Source: Flammulina velutipes (taxonomy: Eukaryota > Basidiomycota > Agaricomycetes > Agaricales > Physalacriaceae). From it: DNA of 64,000 bases. The stretch spans positions 682,001 through 746,000 of the forward strand of contig CM022373.1 of the NCBI GenBank assembly GCA_011800155.1, given 5' to 3'. This document shows, one piece after another, positions 12,423-24,698 of this stretch. A program made the translations under genes and the position numbers. Each line of letters begins with the position of its first letter. Position 1 is the stretch's first letter. The notes below the pieces were generated by a model. That model ran no database searches, was not told the origin of the DNA, and saw only the letters and a program-made list of their open reading frames with translations.

Positions 12423-14911
12423 CGGGGAAGAAGGTCAATGTAGCCAATAGTCGCGAGCGATGAATGTACAGCACAGATGCGAGTGCAAACGGGTGTAAGG
12501 AAAGTAAGACCGCCGATCGGTTAAAGCGTTACTGGGCAAGCAGGTCAGTAAACGACCAAGTCCCTCTCGTAAAAATATGATGCAAGTGCAAAGAAGGACA
12601 AGTAGATGGCTAACGTTATCGGCGTACAAACGGTGCATAGCAAGAGAGAGACAGGAAAGGCAAATCGCCCGACGGTGACTTACCTGCTTGGCTATGCTAT
12701 CTTCCGTCTGCGTCCCTCGCCACTGCTCTGCACGATGCCAGGCAGACCTATGTCTGCGCTGTTCTGCGCAACGTCGACGACGCTGGTTAAGGTTTGGAAT
12801 CGACGACGAGAATCGACACAACTGGCGACCAGGGTCGGACCGGCGCGAACGTAATATCAGAATGTGTGTCGTCACTGTCCTCCTCGCTGAGGTCGCTGTT
12901 GAGCTCGTCGCCGATGTCGTCGTCGACGATGGTTTCAGGCAAGGCCGGAGCTCGTTGGTCCCTGTGTGAGGTCAGGTCGGGGAAGGGAAAAGGACAAGAT
13001 GAGAAATTCGATCGGACATATCAATGCCCATCTTTGTTTAACAATTTGGCTCACAATCGCTCCTCCTCCGGCACGAAACTTTGTTCAATTCCTAGCTAGT
13101 TACACCTACACTTCATAGACCTACAACTATTTTACAACAACATATGAAACATGACTTGTCTGTATTTCAAAGGCTTAGGAATGCATATGGATCAATCTCC
13201 AAGTCTAAATGATGCACAGGATGACGCAGAACATCGTCGATAGCCGGTGCAGCCCTGGGAGATATTCCATTCCAAATAGTCTGTCTCTCTTTGCGAGCAG
13301 CCAGCTATCCCCTGGTCCTCCTATTCCACGACGCCACCGTAACAAGTCCCTTCCACTCCGTCAAGCCTAATAACCCTCTACGAAAAGCGTCCCATAAGGG
13401 TACTCCCTCCCTTGATACCGAAGCTATTCGAAGCCGATAAGACGCCTCGAGAAAAGGCGCAAAAGGCGATCACGTGGTCCTATCCTGTACGCGTTTTCGC
13501 CTCATGGTCCAGCCCAAGGTAGATTTTGGTCCCAGCATTACCATACCCATCGTTATTACCGGTCACTTGTCCAGCAGAACCATCAGACATCTCCGTTTTA
13601 GGTGAGACGCAGATTTCGAGGCTTCGAAAGGCTGTTCCACTGGTCGGCCTATTGGCTTCAGAAGAGTGCAGAAGCAGCTTCTACACATTGTGAGCCGCCG
13701 AAATGCGCATGGCAATACCCCGAATGAGTTGATGGATTGCCTAGCACTAGGATCAGATGCACTCACCAGGAAGCTCGTCAACGGTATACGCAGCAGTAAT
13801 GCCCTCACAAGGCAGACTCAACTCCACCATAGTCAGGTAAAATGTTCGCCACAAGGCCAGGTGTCAATCTAGGTTGATGCCCGTGACCCCACAAAAGTGT
13901 AATGTCCCTTCGAAAGGCTGACATATGAGACAGCCTTGGGCTGCGGGCACCAATTGCTGTGTCGGGCATGGAGGAGGCAAGTGACGAAGACCGTTTGAAG
14001 ACCGTACACCTGGTCAGTCAACGGCAGAATGGCAATACTCGGAATAACTCGGATGCTTAGATTCCCCGACAGATACGCACATATAAAAGTAGACGGATAG
14101 ATGTTGGATATCTGAATAGTGACCGCTCTATACCGTGGGTGAGATCGTGGCGCATCGGTGGCGCATGTTCGAATAAACTCCGGGCCGTTCCGGTCATCAT
14201 CGCAGCTTCAAGACCTGGAATCCTGGATTCAATTATACCAACTCAGCTTCTACTCTTAGCCGCATGACCGCAATAATGGATGACATTCCCGCGTAACATT
14301 ACTGATGTCCTTTCAGGGAACATTGTATAGAAAATCATAGGCACCGGTCGAGAGCCTCGTTATCTCAGAGCATCATTCATAGCTGTTTTCTTTCGAGTAA
14401 TACTGTGCATTGCTAATTGAGACCATTGGCTTACTCGGGAACTATGTGTGGCGTTATTTTGAGTCAAGTGTTTTGTTTGCCTCGATTAAAGTCACTCCAT
14501 GACCAGAGACCTATCGAAGTCTCAAAGATCATTCATAGACTGGCTAATTTATTTATGCATTTGGTACCCGCTCTGTGCCAATCTGACAGAAGTGTAGAGT
14601 CGAACCGTCACAATTTTGCCAACTGAGTTTGGATGGCCCGCACAATAGTCATCGTCTTCGGCTCTGCTGCATAATTGAGCTTACTGTGAGACGGACGATT
14701 ACCCACCTTTCAATTGCCTTGCAAATACCAGCGAAGAGAAGCATATGTGTTACTTATGTCCTCCCGCACTGCCAATGTGGCGCTATCATACGTTAACCTT
14801 TAGAACAATCAATGGTTGATATCGATTCCAAGGATAAAATACACGGATCACCCGTATAACGATATCCAACGTGCTCCTTCACCCATATACCCTGCAGCAC
14901 AGATAAATCAG
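12423..14911. other. Long stretch without a convincing gene
   Basis: About 2.5 kb upstream of the Cdc15-type kinase. The first 300-500 bases probably hold its 5' untranslated exon and intron (donor at 12683). Short open frames (12435-12875 minus, 13563-13808 minus, 13666-13872 plus, 14417-14626 plus) lack domains and splice continuity. No repeat, tRNA or transposon end was recognised. Confidence 0.4.
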
Positions 14912-15951
14912 CTACTCGAACCCAAGTCGTATTCGTTCCCCTTTTTCTCGTTCTAATCGTATCAGCTTATCCTCAGCCTCAGTTAAGGTGTCGTCCCAAG
15001 CAACGAACAGCTCTGAGAGCGCATCAACCTAGTAAAGCGGCAGTAAACACCCAAGCAGAAAACTAAATCGAATCAAAAACCAACCTGCGTCGCGTGTCTC
15101 TCCATAAGAGACGCGATCCTCTGTTCTAGATTTGCAGCCTGAGCTAAATCTTCGTCGTGAGCAGCCATGAGAGCCTCCAATCGCGGTTCGAGTGGCTCGT
15201 AACCTGAAAACAAGTCTAAATCATTTTGAACTCGATTGTGGACGCGTTGAGCACGTACTAGCAAGCTTTCCCGCCCCGGTTATACCTCTACGCTGTAAAG
15301 ACTCGATCTCTTGCATATCCCGATCTGCAGCGCGTATGTCGTTCTCCATTTCTGCTATCAGGGCGTCGAGCGCTTCCTGGGGCATGTTCTCGTACGACGG
15401 AGAGTCTGGCAGCAGGCCAGCGAGGGCGAAGGTCGGGGTGAGTAGATGGGCATATTTATCGTCTAGCAGAAAGTAAGGACACGCCGACCCTCGATTATGT
15501 AGGAATACACACATTGGCGCATAAATCTTTTGAGCCCCTCATTGCCCTCTACGACGGTATCGAGTTTGTGTTGCAGACCACCTGCGGCTCGTACCAGGCT
15601 CTGATCTAGCGCAGGCGCTTTGCCTTTCCCCTTTCTATCCTGTTTTACGCCGAACACGATAGCTTCGAGCCATCGAAGGCGCAGCTCCAGAGACAGTTCC
15701 GGCGCGATCGCTGGTACAGACGGCGTTGGGGGCGGCGGGTTCGAGTTTGACGTCGTGCTCTGAGGGGGCGGCGAGTGCGGGATGGGCGACGACATACCAG
15801 ACATCATACCGGACATTATGCTGACACCGGGAGAAATTGGCGGGGGTGATGATGGTGGAGAAGACGAAGACGATAGCACGCGTAGTCGTTTCGTGTCCCC
15901 CAGAAAGACGCTGCCAATGTGCGCCATTTGGTCGTGATAGAGAAAGAGCAA
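14912..15951 (-). CDS. Dynactin p24 subunit (DCTN3-like)
   Basis: Exons 15951-15513, 15462-15259, 15203-15085 and 15028-14912 join to 292 residues. A Ser/Pro-rich head is followed by LELRLRWLEAIVFG, which resembles the start of the p24 subunit (LE-x2-V-x-ELE-x-WVYG in animals), then mostly coiled helices to the end. p24 sits in the shoulder of the dynactin complex that links dynein to cargo and is needed for nuclear and vesicle movement in hyphae. The head before residue 60 is longer than in animal p24 and could be partly untranslated; ATGs at 15951 and 15927 are both possible. The neighbour downstream is the 3' side of the window's gene-free stretch. Assignment rests on the short N-terminal match plus the overall coil pattern and length. 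Confidence 0.7.
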
Positions 15952-16097
15952 AGCAGAGTTATGAATTGTTCAAATACAGCCGAAGCCTCGTGCCAATCAT
16001 TTGCCAAAAATCGTTGCATGTATGATACCGATACAAATACACAAATTTAATAAGTCAACGAAATAAAAAAACTGTCAATACTGTAATGGCTTCAAGT

Positions 16098-19000
16098 TCA
16101 AGGCCATTGAGGTGGACTCGCGCTCGTTGGCTTGCGTCGCGGCCAGCCAGAATCCAGAGGACGAAGATCCTGTCCTGGTTCATTGTTCCCACGTCCCTTC
16201 CCTCTGCCTCTTCCCCTTCCTCTTCCCCTTCCTCTCCCATCATAAGGTCCTTCGCTGTAGTTCGGATGCCCATACTCAAAGTGTTGCTGAGGGGGAGGAG
16301 GAGGTCCACCGCCGTATGGACTTTGTCCAGGACCAGGGGGATACATGTGCGGTGGGGGTGGAGGGGGCGCTTGTGGTTGTGGCCACGCATTCATCGCAGG
16401 CACTGGTAGTCCTATCTGAGGAGAAGGAGCAAGCGGCGCGTTGGGAAGAGATGGTGCCAGGGACTTGAGTAACTGCTGAATCTGCTCAGGTGTGAGGGTC
16501 GCAACTTCTGCTGCGAGCGCTGATGGCTGGACAGGTAGTGGCGCAGGTACGAGTGAGGCAAGGGTAGATATGTCAGGCACTGGTGGCACTATTGCTGGTG
16601 CTGGTGCCGGAATGGGAGGGGTTGGATCAGGTGCTTTGAGTTGACCTTTGTTCAGGATCCAAATGCCCACCATATAGTCCGATTTGCGAAATTTAGGTAG
16701 CCGGAGGTCATCTAGCACCTCGATGTAGTCCGGGAGTGGATGCGACGACAAAAGCGGAATAACGTAAAACTCTCGACCAGGGTACTGCTCTTTTGGGCGC
16801 TGCCCCCAAGGGAATATCAAACCGTGGCGACTAGGAATGGTCAGTAAAACGTACAAAATATCGACACGAAAACTCACCCTTTCGTTATCAGAAAATCAGA
16901 AAACATAGCCATCCCATTTTCTGTGGCGTCGGGAGCTTGGGACAACGCCACAGCGATCAGTTCCTTGGACGGATTCATCCGGATCTGCAGTAGGAACTGA
17001 GCAGAGTTCGGAACTGGCACTCTCCCAGCAATCGTGAGCGTGTCTGTCGGAAAGAGCGTACGCCAGAGAGGAGAGCCAACTTCAATATGTCGGCCACCTG
17101 CCTGACGCGCGACGATGCTCGTCTCCTGCGGGATAGACGAGTCCAAAGGCATAGTCAACTAAAATCTGGATCAGCAACAAGAAACACAAAATGAAAGTGA
17201 TGAAGACTCACTTTGCCCGTCCACACCGGAGGTGTGGAATCAAACGCAGCTTGGATTGCCCCAGTCGACAACGGTCTCTCCGGCTCCTTCTCCTCTTCCT
17301 CTTCGAGGAACATGTCAAAGTCCTGGTCATCGGCGATACCTGTCGTCTCGAGTTTAACGGGTTCCTCGACATCGGGGCTTGTCGAGGCTGGTACCGTGAC
17401 GTCCTCCATCTCTTGGTCCTTGGAAGCCGAAGAGCCCCATATTGAATTCAAGTCAAAGGACGAGCGAGAAGAATCCGGTCGGGACGCGAAGGGGGATATG
17501 CCGATGGTGGGCGAAGTGAGGGGTGCGATGGGAGGGGAAGCAGATGAGGGAGCAGGGGGAGAGATAGCAGGGCCCGTCGGTGGGGAGCGAGGACCATCAA
17601 GCATAGGATCATCATCAATATTAATGAGATCAGCGAGGTTGAGCTCTGGCTCGGAGGTGAACGATTCCTGTTCGAGCATCTGCGGACGCGAAAACGACGC
17701 GTGCATTACAGGGGGCGCACCCCACGACGCCGCAGACGCAGACGTAGGCGTAATGGGGGACTCAGGTGGAACGGACATGGACACAGTCCGCTGACGGGAC
17801 TGTTGCTGCAACTGAGCTGCACGCAGACGCGCATGTCTCTCGCGTTCCATACGTTCGTCTTCCTCATCACGCTCGCCATCACGATCACGCCAACCCCCAT
17901 TCACATCCTCGATATCCTGCAGCCCCTTGTGTGTGATTTTAGCACGCGGGGCTGTCGTCTTCTGCAAAATAGAATGCGCAAGTGCTTCCTGCTCGGCTAT
18001 TTTGATGGACTGCTGCGTGTCCTCGTCTGCCAGTTCAGTCGACGACATTGTTGCGATTTTTTTGGGCGATATCTGCCCAGAAACTATACGTTTATGAATC
18101 GCGACCCGATCAACTTTGCTAAGATTGAATTGCAACGTCCTAAACCGATCCCTAAAGTAAAGATGGTGAGTATCTCCTGACAACGTAAGATGAACAAGAC
18201 GACTCACTTATACTTCGCGCCAGCACTCTGACTGTCCGCTTCACAATATAACTCAAATACACAATTCTCAAGCTCGTCTGAGAACTGATTGGCAGCAGCA
18301 ATAAGTGACTCTTTCTTCTCCTCATTCAACTCCTCCGTTTTCTCCACCTCGGTACCAAGGCCGCTACTATTTACATCAGGATAGCGAAGGAAAATGTCGC
18401 GGAACACTTCTTCGAGCTTGACACGACAGTATTTCCTTGTAGGATCTTCGTCAAAGTCGGAGGGTTTGGATTTCTTGGGTCTTTGGTGCGCATGCGAGCT
18501 TGGTGGAGCTTTACGTTTCGTAGCGGTAGCGTGAGAGGTATGTGCATCCTCGGAATCTGATTCATCGGAGAACGAGAGGCGTCGTCTGAGTCGCTGCGGA
18601 TATTTCAATTAGAAAGACTTGAGAACAGATAAAGAGACACACCTTTGGCTTGGGTTTCTCTGAATCGGCGACGTACTCGTCCTCGCTGCTGGCGGAAGAA
18701 GCAGAGTCTTGTTCGTCGACGTCGGCCTTGGGTATTTTCCTTCGTTTCGCAGGAGGTTTCTTCTGTGCCGGTAGTGGTGCCAACGGCGTATGTTCGTCCT
18801 CAGGATGCTCCAAAGCATTTGGGCCCTCCCAAACCACTACAAATTAACTGTTAGCATAAATTCAACATGGTCGAGCGAAACGGAACAAGAATAAAATGTA
18901 AATGTATCGTTGTAGCCTCGGCGACATTTCTACGTGTTCATTAGACACGAAGAGAAGTCTCTACTTGTATGACAGGACCATTCAGAAACAACACAATCAT

Positions 19001-19514
19001 TGTCTTTACGTATACTGAGGACAGTACAATATAGACTACGAAAAGAGATAGAGATGAAGCAAGATAGGCACTCACTGGCTGTACGACGTCCCGTCTTTTC
19101 GGAGCATGGTGCGCAGACGTATGCAGCTATAGAGACGAGCGTTAGATCAAATCCGGTACTGACATGGAGGCAGCTACTCACCAATGTCTTCCGCGTCCCG
19201 AGTTGTTAGATTGATGCAAGAAAAATGGTACCTAGAGAGAAATTCAGTCAGCAATGAGCAGGTAGGCGAGACAAGGCCACATACCAGTCGCGACATTCGA
19301 TACATTCAACCATTGGAGTTCCATCGTCAACTCCCCGGCAGCTGCAGTATACTTTTTTGCCGCGTTTCTTCGAGCGGGCCTCAGAATTTACGTGCTTGTT
19401 AGACGAAGTCGAACGACCTTTCTGTGGCGGTGGTGATATGGCCGCCGACGTCGAGGCCATCGCTGCTTGTGCTCTCGTTTTTCGTGTGCTCATCGTCGTC
19501 AAAGGTAAAGGCAA
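16098..19514 (-). CDS. BYE1: Bye1-like transcription regulator (PHD, TFIIS central domain, SPOC)
   Basis: Eight exons (19514-19285, 19231-19182, 19126-19076, 18836-18643, 18593-18208, 18151-17212, 17158-16878, 16830-16098) give 954 residues. The third intron (18837-19075, 239 bases) is unusually long for this window. Residues about 45-105 are a PHD finger (YCSC...CIEC, WYHFSC, CAPC). The TFIIS central domain follows, with the hallmark RFRTLQFNLSKVDRV and MSSTELADED. A SPOC domain covers about 605-770. The C-terminus is Pro-rich and ends with a run of GR repeats. Bye1/PHF3/DIDO proteins bind RNA polymerase II through the TFIIS-like domain and read H3K4 methylation through PHD. The Arg-Gly tail is not part of yeast Bye1 and suggests RNA contact. 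Starts at 19514 or the ATG at 19493 are both possible. Confidence 0.9.
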
Positions 19515-19655
19515 GTTGGATGAGGTAAGCGGCTATTCTGACTCCGTGCGTGGGAATCTTTTGCTTAACACGTGAATCAACACGTCAACGCGCTCACTGA
19601 AGAGATCCTACTCAAACGAAATAACCAATACACGATGTACATACATAGGAAGTGG

Positions 19656-22600
19656 CTAAAGAGGTATGAATTGTGGTAGTTGACAGCAATAAGACAGCAG
19701 GTATCTGTGAGGCAATACAAAGTAAGCAGTAATGGCGTACAACAACAGTAAAGACAGCAAAAGTACAAGTAAATTCCGTAACGTCCTCAAGTCTCGACGT
19801 TTGGGTGCCGGGGGCAGAAGGATAGCTTCCACCTTTGTCTTGACTTCCTCAGAAAAGTCACTGATGGTAAATTCCTGGCGGAAAGCACCGTCCATCTCGT
19901 CCATGAGATCCCAGTAGCTGTTTAGGATGTCGCCCTCCTCATGGGCAGCTGCAAGTGGCAAAGATGTTGGGTGATGTCCTGGGGTTTTGAAGATCTTGAT
20001 GTAACCGTCCGCATCTTCTTCCATCCCAATGCGCGTCGAGCTGGGACGGACGGTCGACTTGTTCTCGACAACCGGGATCGATTTTGGTACAGACTCTGAC
20101 AGGATTTGAGCATCCTGCACTCGAGATGGCGACTCTGGCTTGCCCTAAATGGTGATAACAAAGATATAAGCCGATTCGCTCTGATCAACTGAAAAGCAAA
20201 CGCACCCATAGAGGACACGAGTACGAGAAACAAGGTCTGTCCTGCGTGCACGTCGGCGAATAGCACCCTGATAGCATCGGGAAGACGCCCCTCGGGCCCT
20301 TGTCCGTGTCAATTTCCTTTCCGTCCTCAAAGAAATACACGTTGTTCTGTGACCTCTCCTTCACGGGCTCAACACTTTGAAAAGCTCCTTGAGTAAAAAG
20401 ACTCCAAGCCACATCGGAAGCTAATGACGCTAATGGCAACGGCGTATCACTCGGGTCATGAGAATCTTTTAACAGGTTCTCAATTGTCGTCTGGCCATGA
20501 TTAAAGTTAGCACACACTGATAGAGCCAGGACTTCAACATGTCACGTACCACAAGATCATCGTTAGTAAATGAATTTGGATATAACTCGCCTCGCCATAG
20601 ACGTACGACCTTTGGTACCTTGGTGTGCACAAGAGCTGCAAGAGACGACAACAGGCAAGTGAATTCTGAACTTTCACTGTTCCCAAGGATCATTGGAGAA
20701 TCCGCGGCTAAGGAGTCCAATTTATCCCCTGCCACAGACGCCGTAGCAGTCGAGTCGGTATCCGATTGAATATCATAGTCAAGTGTCCTCGAGCGCCGCC
20801 AGCTGGATTCTTCATCCAATACATCAGCTGGGGGTTCCACAGAAACTGCATCTTTGTCGAAGAACGAATCTCCATGCAGGACCTTCCTCGGCGAGACCAA
20901 AAGGTCCGGGTCGAACGCAGAAGACATCGAGGAATCCAGCTCCTCCGCCGCCGAAGACGAAGTAGTAGTTGAATCTGTCTCCGTTTCCGAGTCGGCATCA
21001 CCGACAACTCCGTTCGATGAATATGAACGGTTCAGCCATCGATTTACAGACTGCACCCACAGCTGATTTTCTGGGCTATCTGGAGCCTCAGGAAACGCAC
21101 TCTTTTTATCCTCGCCGAAGTACGGGTCCTGGCTCAAGAACCGTTCAGTGTCCCTTCGAGCCGCTTCGTAGCGTTCGCGCATTTTCTCCGTCGATCCAAG
21201 GATAGTCTCGGGAGTTTCGTCGAAATGAACACGTTTGGAAGGTCCAAGTTTGGGTTGGACTATGGTCTCTGGCAACGCTTCCAATCCTAGCAGGCCTTCG
21301 ATGGATGGCTAGAGCAGTGTTAAACTATTCATACATATGGATTGTGATGCGTACTTACCAACGAATGTCTCACAGAACTCTTCTCGATAACTGCTTCAGG
21401 TCCTTCAAGAACATCAAGCGCGGTCACTTCTTCAACAATACCAGGCTCGTCAAAGATGGGGAGGATATGTAAAGGAGGCTGAAATCTAGTCAGTCATCCA
21501 TCGCACATGACACTTGGAAGGAAAAGACCAACGTGTGTCAAATCCCGCAAAGTCTTCACAACTTCCCTAATCGAAGGTCGATCCGCGAAATGTTGGCTCC
21601 AGCAAACTTCGATAAGACGCCACAGCTCATCAGACATCACAGGATCAGTGCCGAGTGGTCGATCCGGTCGTTTTCCTTCGGTTACTTTGAGAATAATGGC
21701 TGGGTCATGGAATGTGTCGGCGAAGGGCGCATGTCCAGTATACAACTATTCAACATCAGGAAACCATACCAATAACGAGTATCATTGATCAGCTCACCTC
21801 CACGCAAACACAAGCAAAGGCATACACATCGCTGGCAGGTGTCAGCCGGAAGCGTTCAAGGCCAAATTTATGTGGAAAGTATAATTCGGGCGCCATCCAT
21901 CGCACAGAGCCCTCATGGCGCGAGGTGTACGTCGCGGGTGTTGCGTCGTTGAAGACAGTCAAGCCGAAGTCCGTCAAACACGCCTGCCAGTCGTCGTTTA
22001 TCAAGATATTCGCCTGGAAGTCTAGTCAGCCCATGAATTCCTACAAAATATGTCCGAGGCAACTCACTCCTCGAAGATCACCATGTACGATGTGCTGAGA
22101 ATGCAAATAGTCGAGACCTTGGGTGATCTCATGCAACTGAAAAGGTTGTTAGGACGGAGAGAGTGTACTATGGGTCGCTGGGGCTAACCCGTTTGTTGAC
22201 ATTGGTTCTCCCATGGTCGGAGAGGTACTTGAGAATGGTTCCATGTCGCATCCATGGGGACACCATACATAGCACGGTTGGAAACTCCTCCGACATGATT
22301 CCAAGGAAGGGAACGATGTACGCATGCTTCATGCTCTGCCATGTAAGGGCTTCTTGACAGAATTTCTACCAGTAGTCTTTCAGAACCTTTCAGATCGTGA
22401 CAAGAGAGAACGAGTACACACCCGCCGTATTAGAGAGAGGTTTGTATCCCGCTGAAATATCCTCATTCGCTTCAATGCCACCACCTTCCCTTCGTATATT
22501 CCCCTGAAGACATCGCCAAAACCACCTCCAAAGGTCGCGTGTTCGTCAGAGCGAATGACGCCCTCAATGAAGAGTTTTGCAGGAAGTTTGTAGCAATTGG

Positions 22601-24049
22601 AGGATAGCTTGACGAGCAAGCGACGAGCTTTGAGGCTTTCATCGGGATCATCGAGAAGGAACCCTCTGTCCAAGACCTGAAAACGGTCAGTGCGCGTGTC
22701 GATTAATTGGTGGAAGGACGTGATACATCTTGTACAACGTTCAAAAAGCTCTGGGCTTCGTCCCCTTCGAGGGCCATGACCGCCTCTCTGTCTATATCAG
22801 ACAGAGATACTCGGTGGAGTATCCTTGCAATGTCGGTTTCGTCCTCTTGCAATGCTCTTCTCACACGGGGATCATCCGATAAGCCCAATACAGACGCGAC
22901 CTGATTGACGTTAGATAGATTGATGAGAGTGAGCATGACATTGCTTACCTGTAGCAAACTGCCTCGATAGATATGGCTTTGTACCAGAGACGTGACACCA
23001 TCAAACGAGCGGAGGGAGCCAGCATAATCGTTGAGAGTATCGATGACACTAGGAACTTTTAATGTTAGTTCCTCTTATACTGACTGGGACACAAATAGTA
23101 ACCTATTGGTCGTGCTGCTATTCACTGGGGTGACTTCTTGCAGCAGCAGAGTCATGAGATTCTGCCAAACCGTCAATAAACGAGATATTCAGCTAAAAGT
23201 GTAAACGAACGTGGTAGATAGGTTTGAACGTATTTCGCGCTTCACCGTCTGCCAAGCTCTCTTCAATAAGGGACAGCCGCGAAGGCACCTCTGTAGTGTC
23301 GATGGTCTCGATATAACTGACGTGGATCGTCTCGTATCGAGGGGCTTTGTCGTCATTGAACGCCTGCGGAGATACAGGACGAGGAAATGGCAGTGGCCGT
23401 GGTGAGGGTTCAATGCTTTCACCGAAATGGACGGAGGCGGAGAACGACGCTTTTCCTGTCGCATAGGCGGTTGGAGCTGATTCGAAGACGCTTTCGGCAT
23501 ATGTAGGGAGGTAGTTGTTACTGTGAGGAGCTTCTTCAGGCGTAATGGATGCATTGTCCTCATCTGCATAGCTTTAGAGAGTAGTAAACAACCCACGCTG
23601 ACAAGCTCACCAGCAAACTCCTCCGTCAGTTCGTCGTTGGGGGTGAGTGGGGGAGGGTTATTAGCAGGTTGATGGTTGAAGGGAGTAAAAGCTGGGACAG
23701 ATGGCCTTTGCTTCTTGCTACTCCCAATGTGCAGAAACTCCAGGAGGCTCACGACACCTTTCCGAGAACGTATTGACCGTGGCCCTCTTGGAGATCGATG
23801 CTGGGTCTGCGAACCCGATGCGATAGGTTGACTTGGTTCGCTGGCATTTGCATCCGCGGAAACGCTTTGGTGTTCGGTCAAGCCAGGTATCGACAGAAAA
23901 TAGCCAGCGCCCGCTAGATCTGTACCACCAGATGCGTAGTACTGAGCCCAAGCCTGTACGTTGAGATCCTGGTAGACCCCGTGCGGGTCGTACTCGTACT
24001 TTGGTTGAACAATCCGAGGGCCAGCTCCATTACCAGACCCATCGTACAT
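19656..24049 (-). CDS. TKL-type kinase fused to Rom2-like DEP module and C-terminal membrane anchor
   Basis: Fourteen exons (24049-23611, 23563-23211, 23161-23103, 23048-22949, 22900-22727, 22676-22422, 22365-22189, 22136-22068, 22013-21798, 21745-21533, 21478-21359, 21308-20550, 20490-20206, 20144-19656) join to 1235 residues without a stop. Residues 1-375 are low complexity, then helical. The kinase domain spans about 400-685: glycine loop GGGFGDVFRG, VALKR, HGDLRGANIL, TDFG, APE. Such HGDLRG loops are typical of mushroom TKL kinases. About 925-1050 resembles a DEP domain (YPNSFTNDDLV...), followed by GVFPMLSGCYSPTCTQDRPC, close to a segment that precedes the DH domain in fungal Rom2-type Rho1 exchange factors. 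No DH or PH follows; the chain ends with basic residues and one transmembrane segment (about 1198-1216). A tail-anchored signalling kinase near Rho1 or the cell wall is inferred. Confidence 0.85.
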
Positions 24050-24698
24050 CGTACGAGTACGACTGGGTCGTCAGGAAGGAATTCGTGGTAAGAGGAAAGG
24101 CAGTGTCGGCGGGCCTGACCTAGTGCATCTGCGACGATCTGTCGAACTTCGGAGATGGCAGTTCAATCAACCCCGGATGTTATCTGTTTTAATGGGCCAC
24201 TGGTTGTGAGTATAGCAATGTTTGACGTTTTGAACATTTTTTGTATAGAGTGGTGGTGATGAAGAAACAGCACTGGGGTGTAATTATTCCTTGATAGTGA
24301 TCTTGTAAGCAACTTGTAAGTGTCGATCAATTCTTGTTACGAACAGACCAAGCTTTAAGACCACCACGGCTCCCATCGTCGTTGTCGTCTATCTGCGTTG
24401 CTTTCAACGCCGGCGCCCTGGGGCCTGAATGTCAACTGGGGGTATTCAGAGCGACATCGTTTTGCCTATTTTCCCGGTTTTAGCTACCCCGCACGGACGG
24501 GAAACGCGGACCGGTGAACGGTCCTCCCAACATCATCTCCATCGCAGACATTCTTGGGTCTCGTGGCGGCCACTTAAATGCAAAAAGACATGATCAGGGG
24601 GGAACGCCGAACGGATTGTGTTCCAATAAATTTTATCCTCGTCTTATAAGAACCATCGCCAATATTCGCCAAACTCTTCCTCCATCATCTCTCTAGCC
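24050..24698. promoter_or_regulatory. Divergent promoter region of TKL kinase and polyol dehydrogenase
   Basis: Divergent starts lie 649 bases apart. On the dehydrogenase side, TATAAG (24645-24650) is about 50 bases before the ATG, a CCAAT lies near 24622, and the leader is CT-rich. CCCCGC at 24487-24492 fits the CreA/Mig1 site on the reverse strand, plausible for a pentose-catabolism gene. No gene is seen here. All site functions are inferred. Confidence 0.4.

Noticed and set aside
13503..13604. Short plus frame starting MVQPKVDFGPSITIP
   Set aside because: Thirty-three codons, no continuation after any donor site and no family match.
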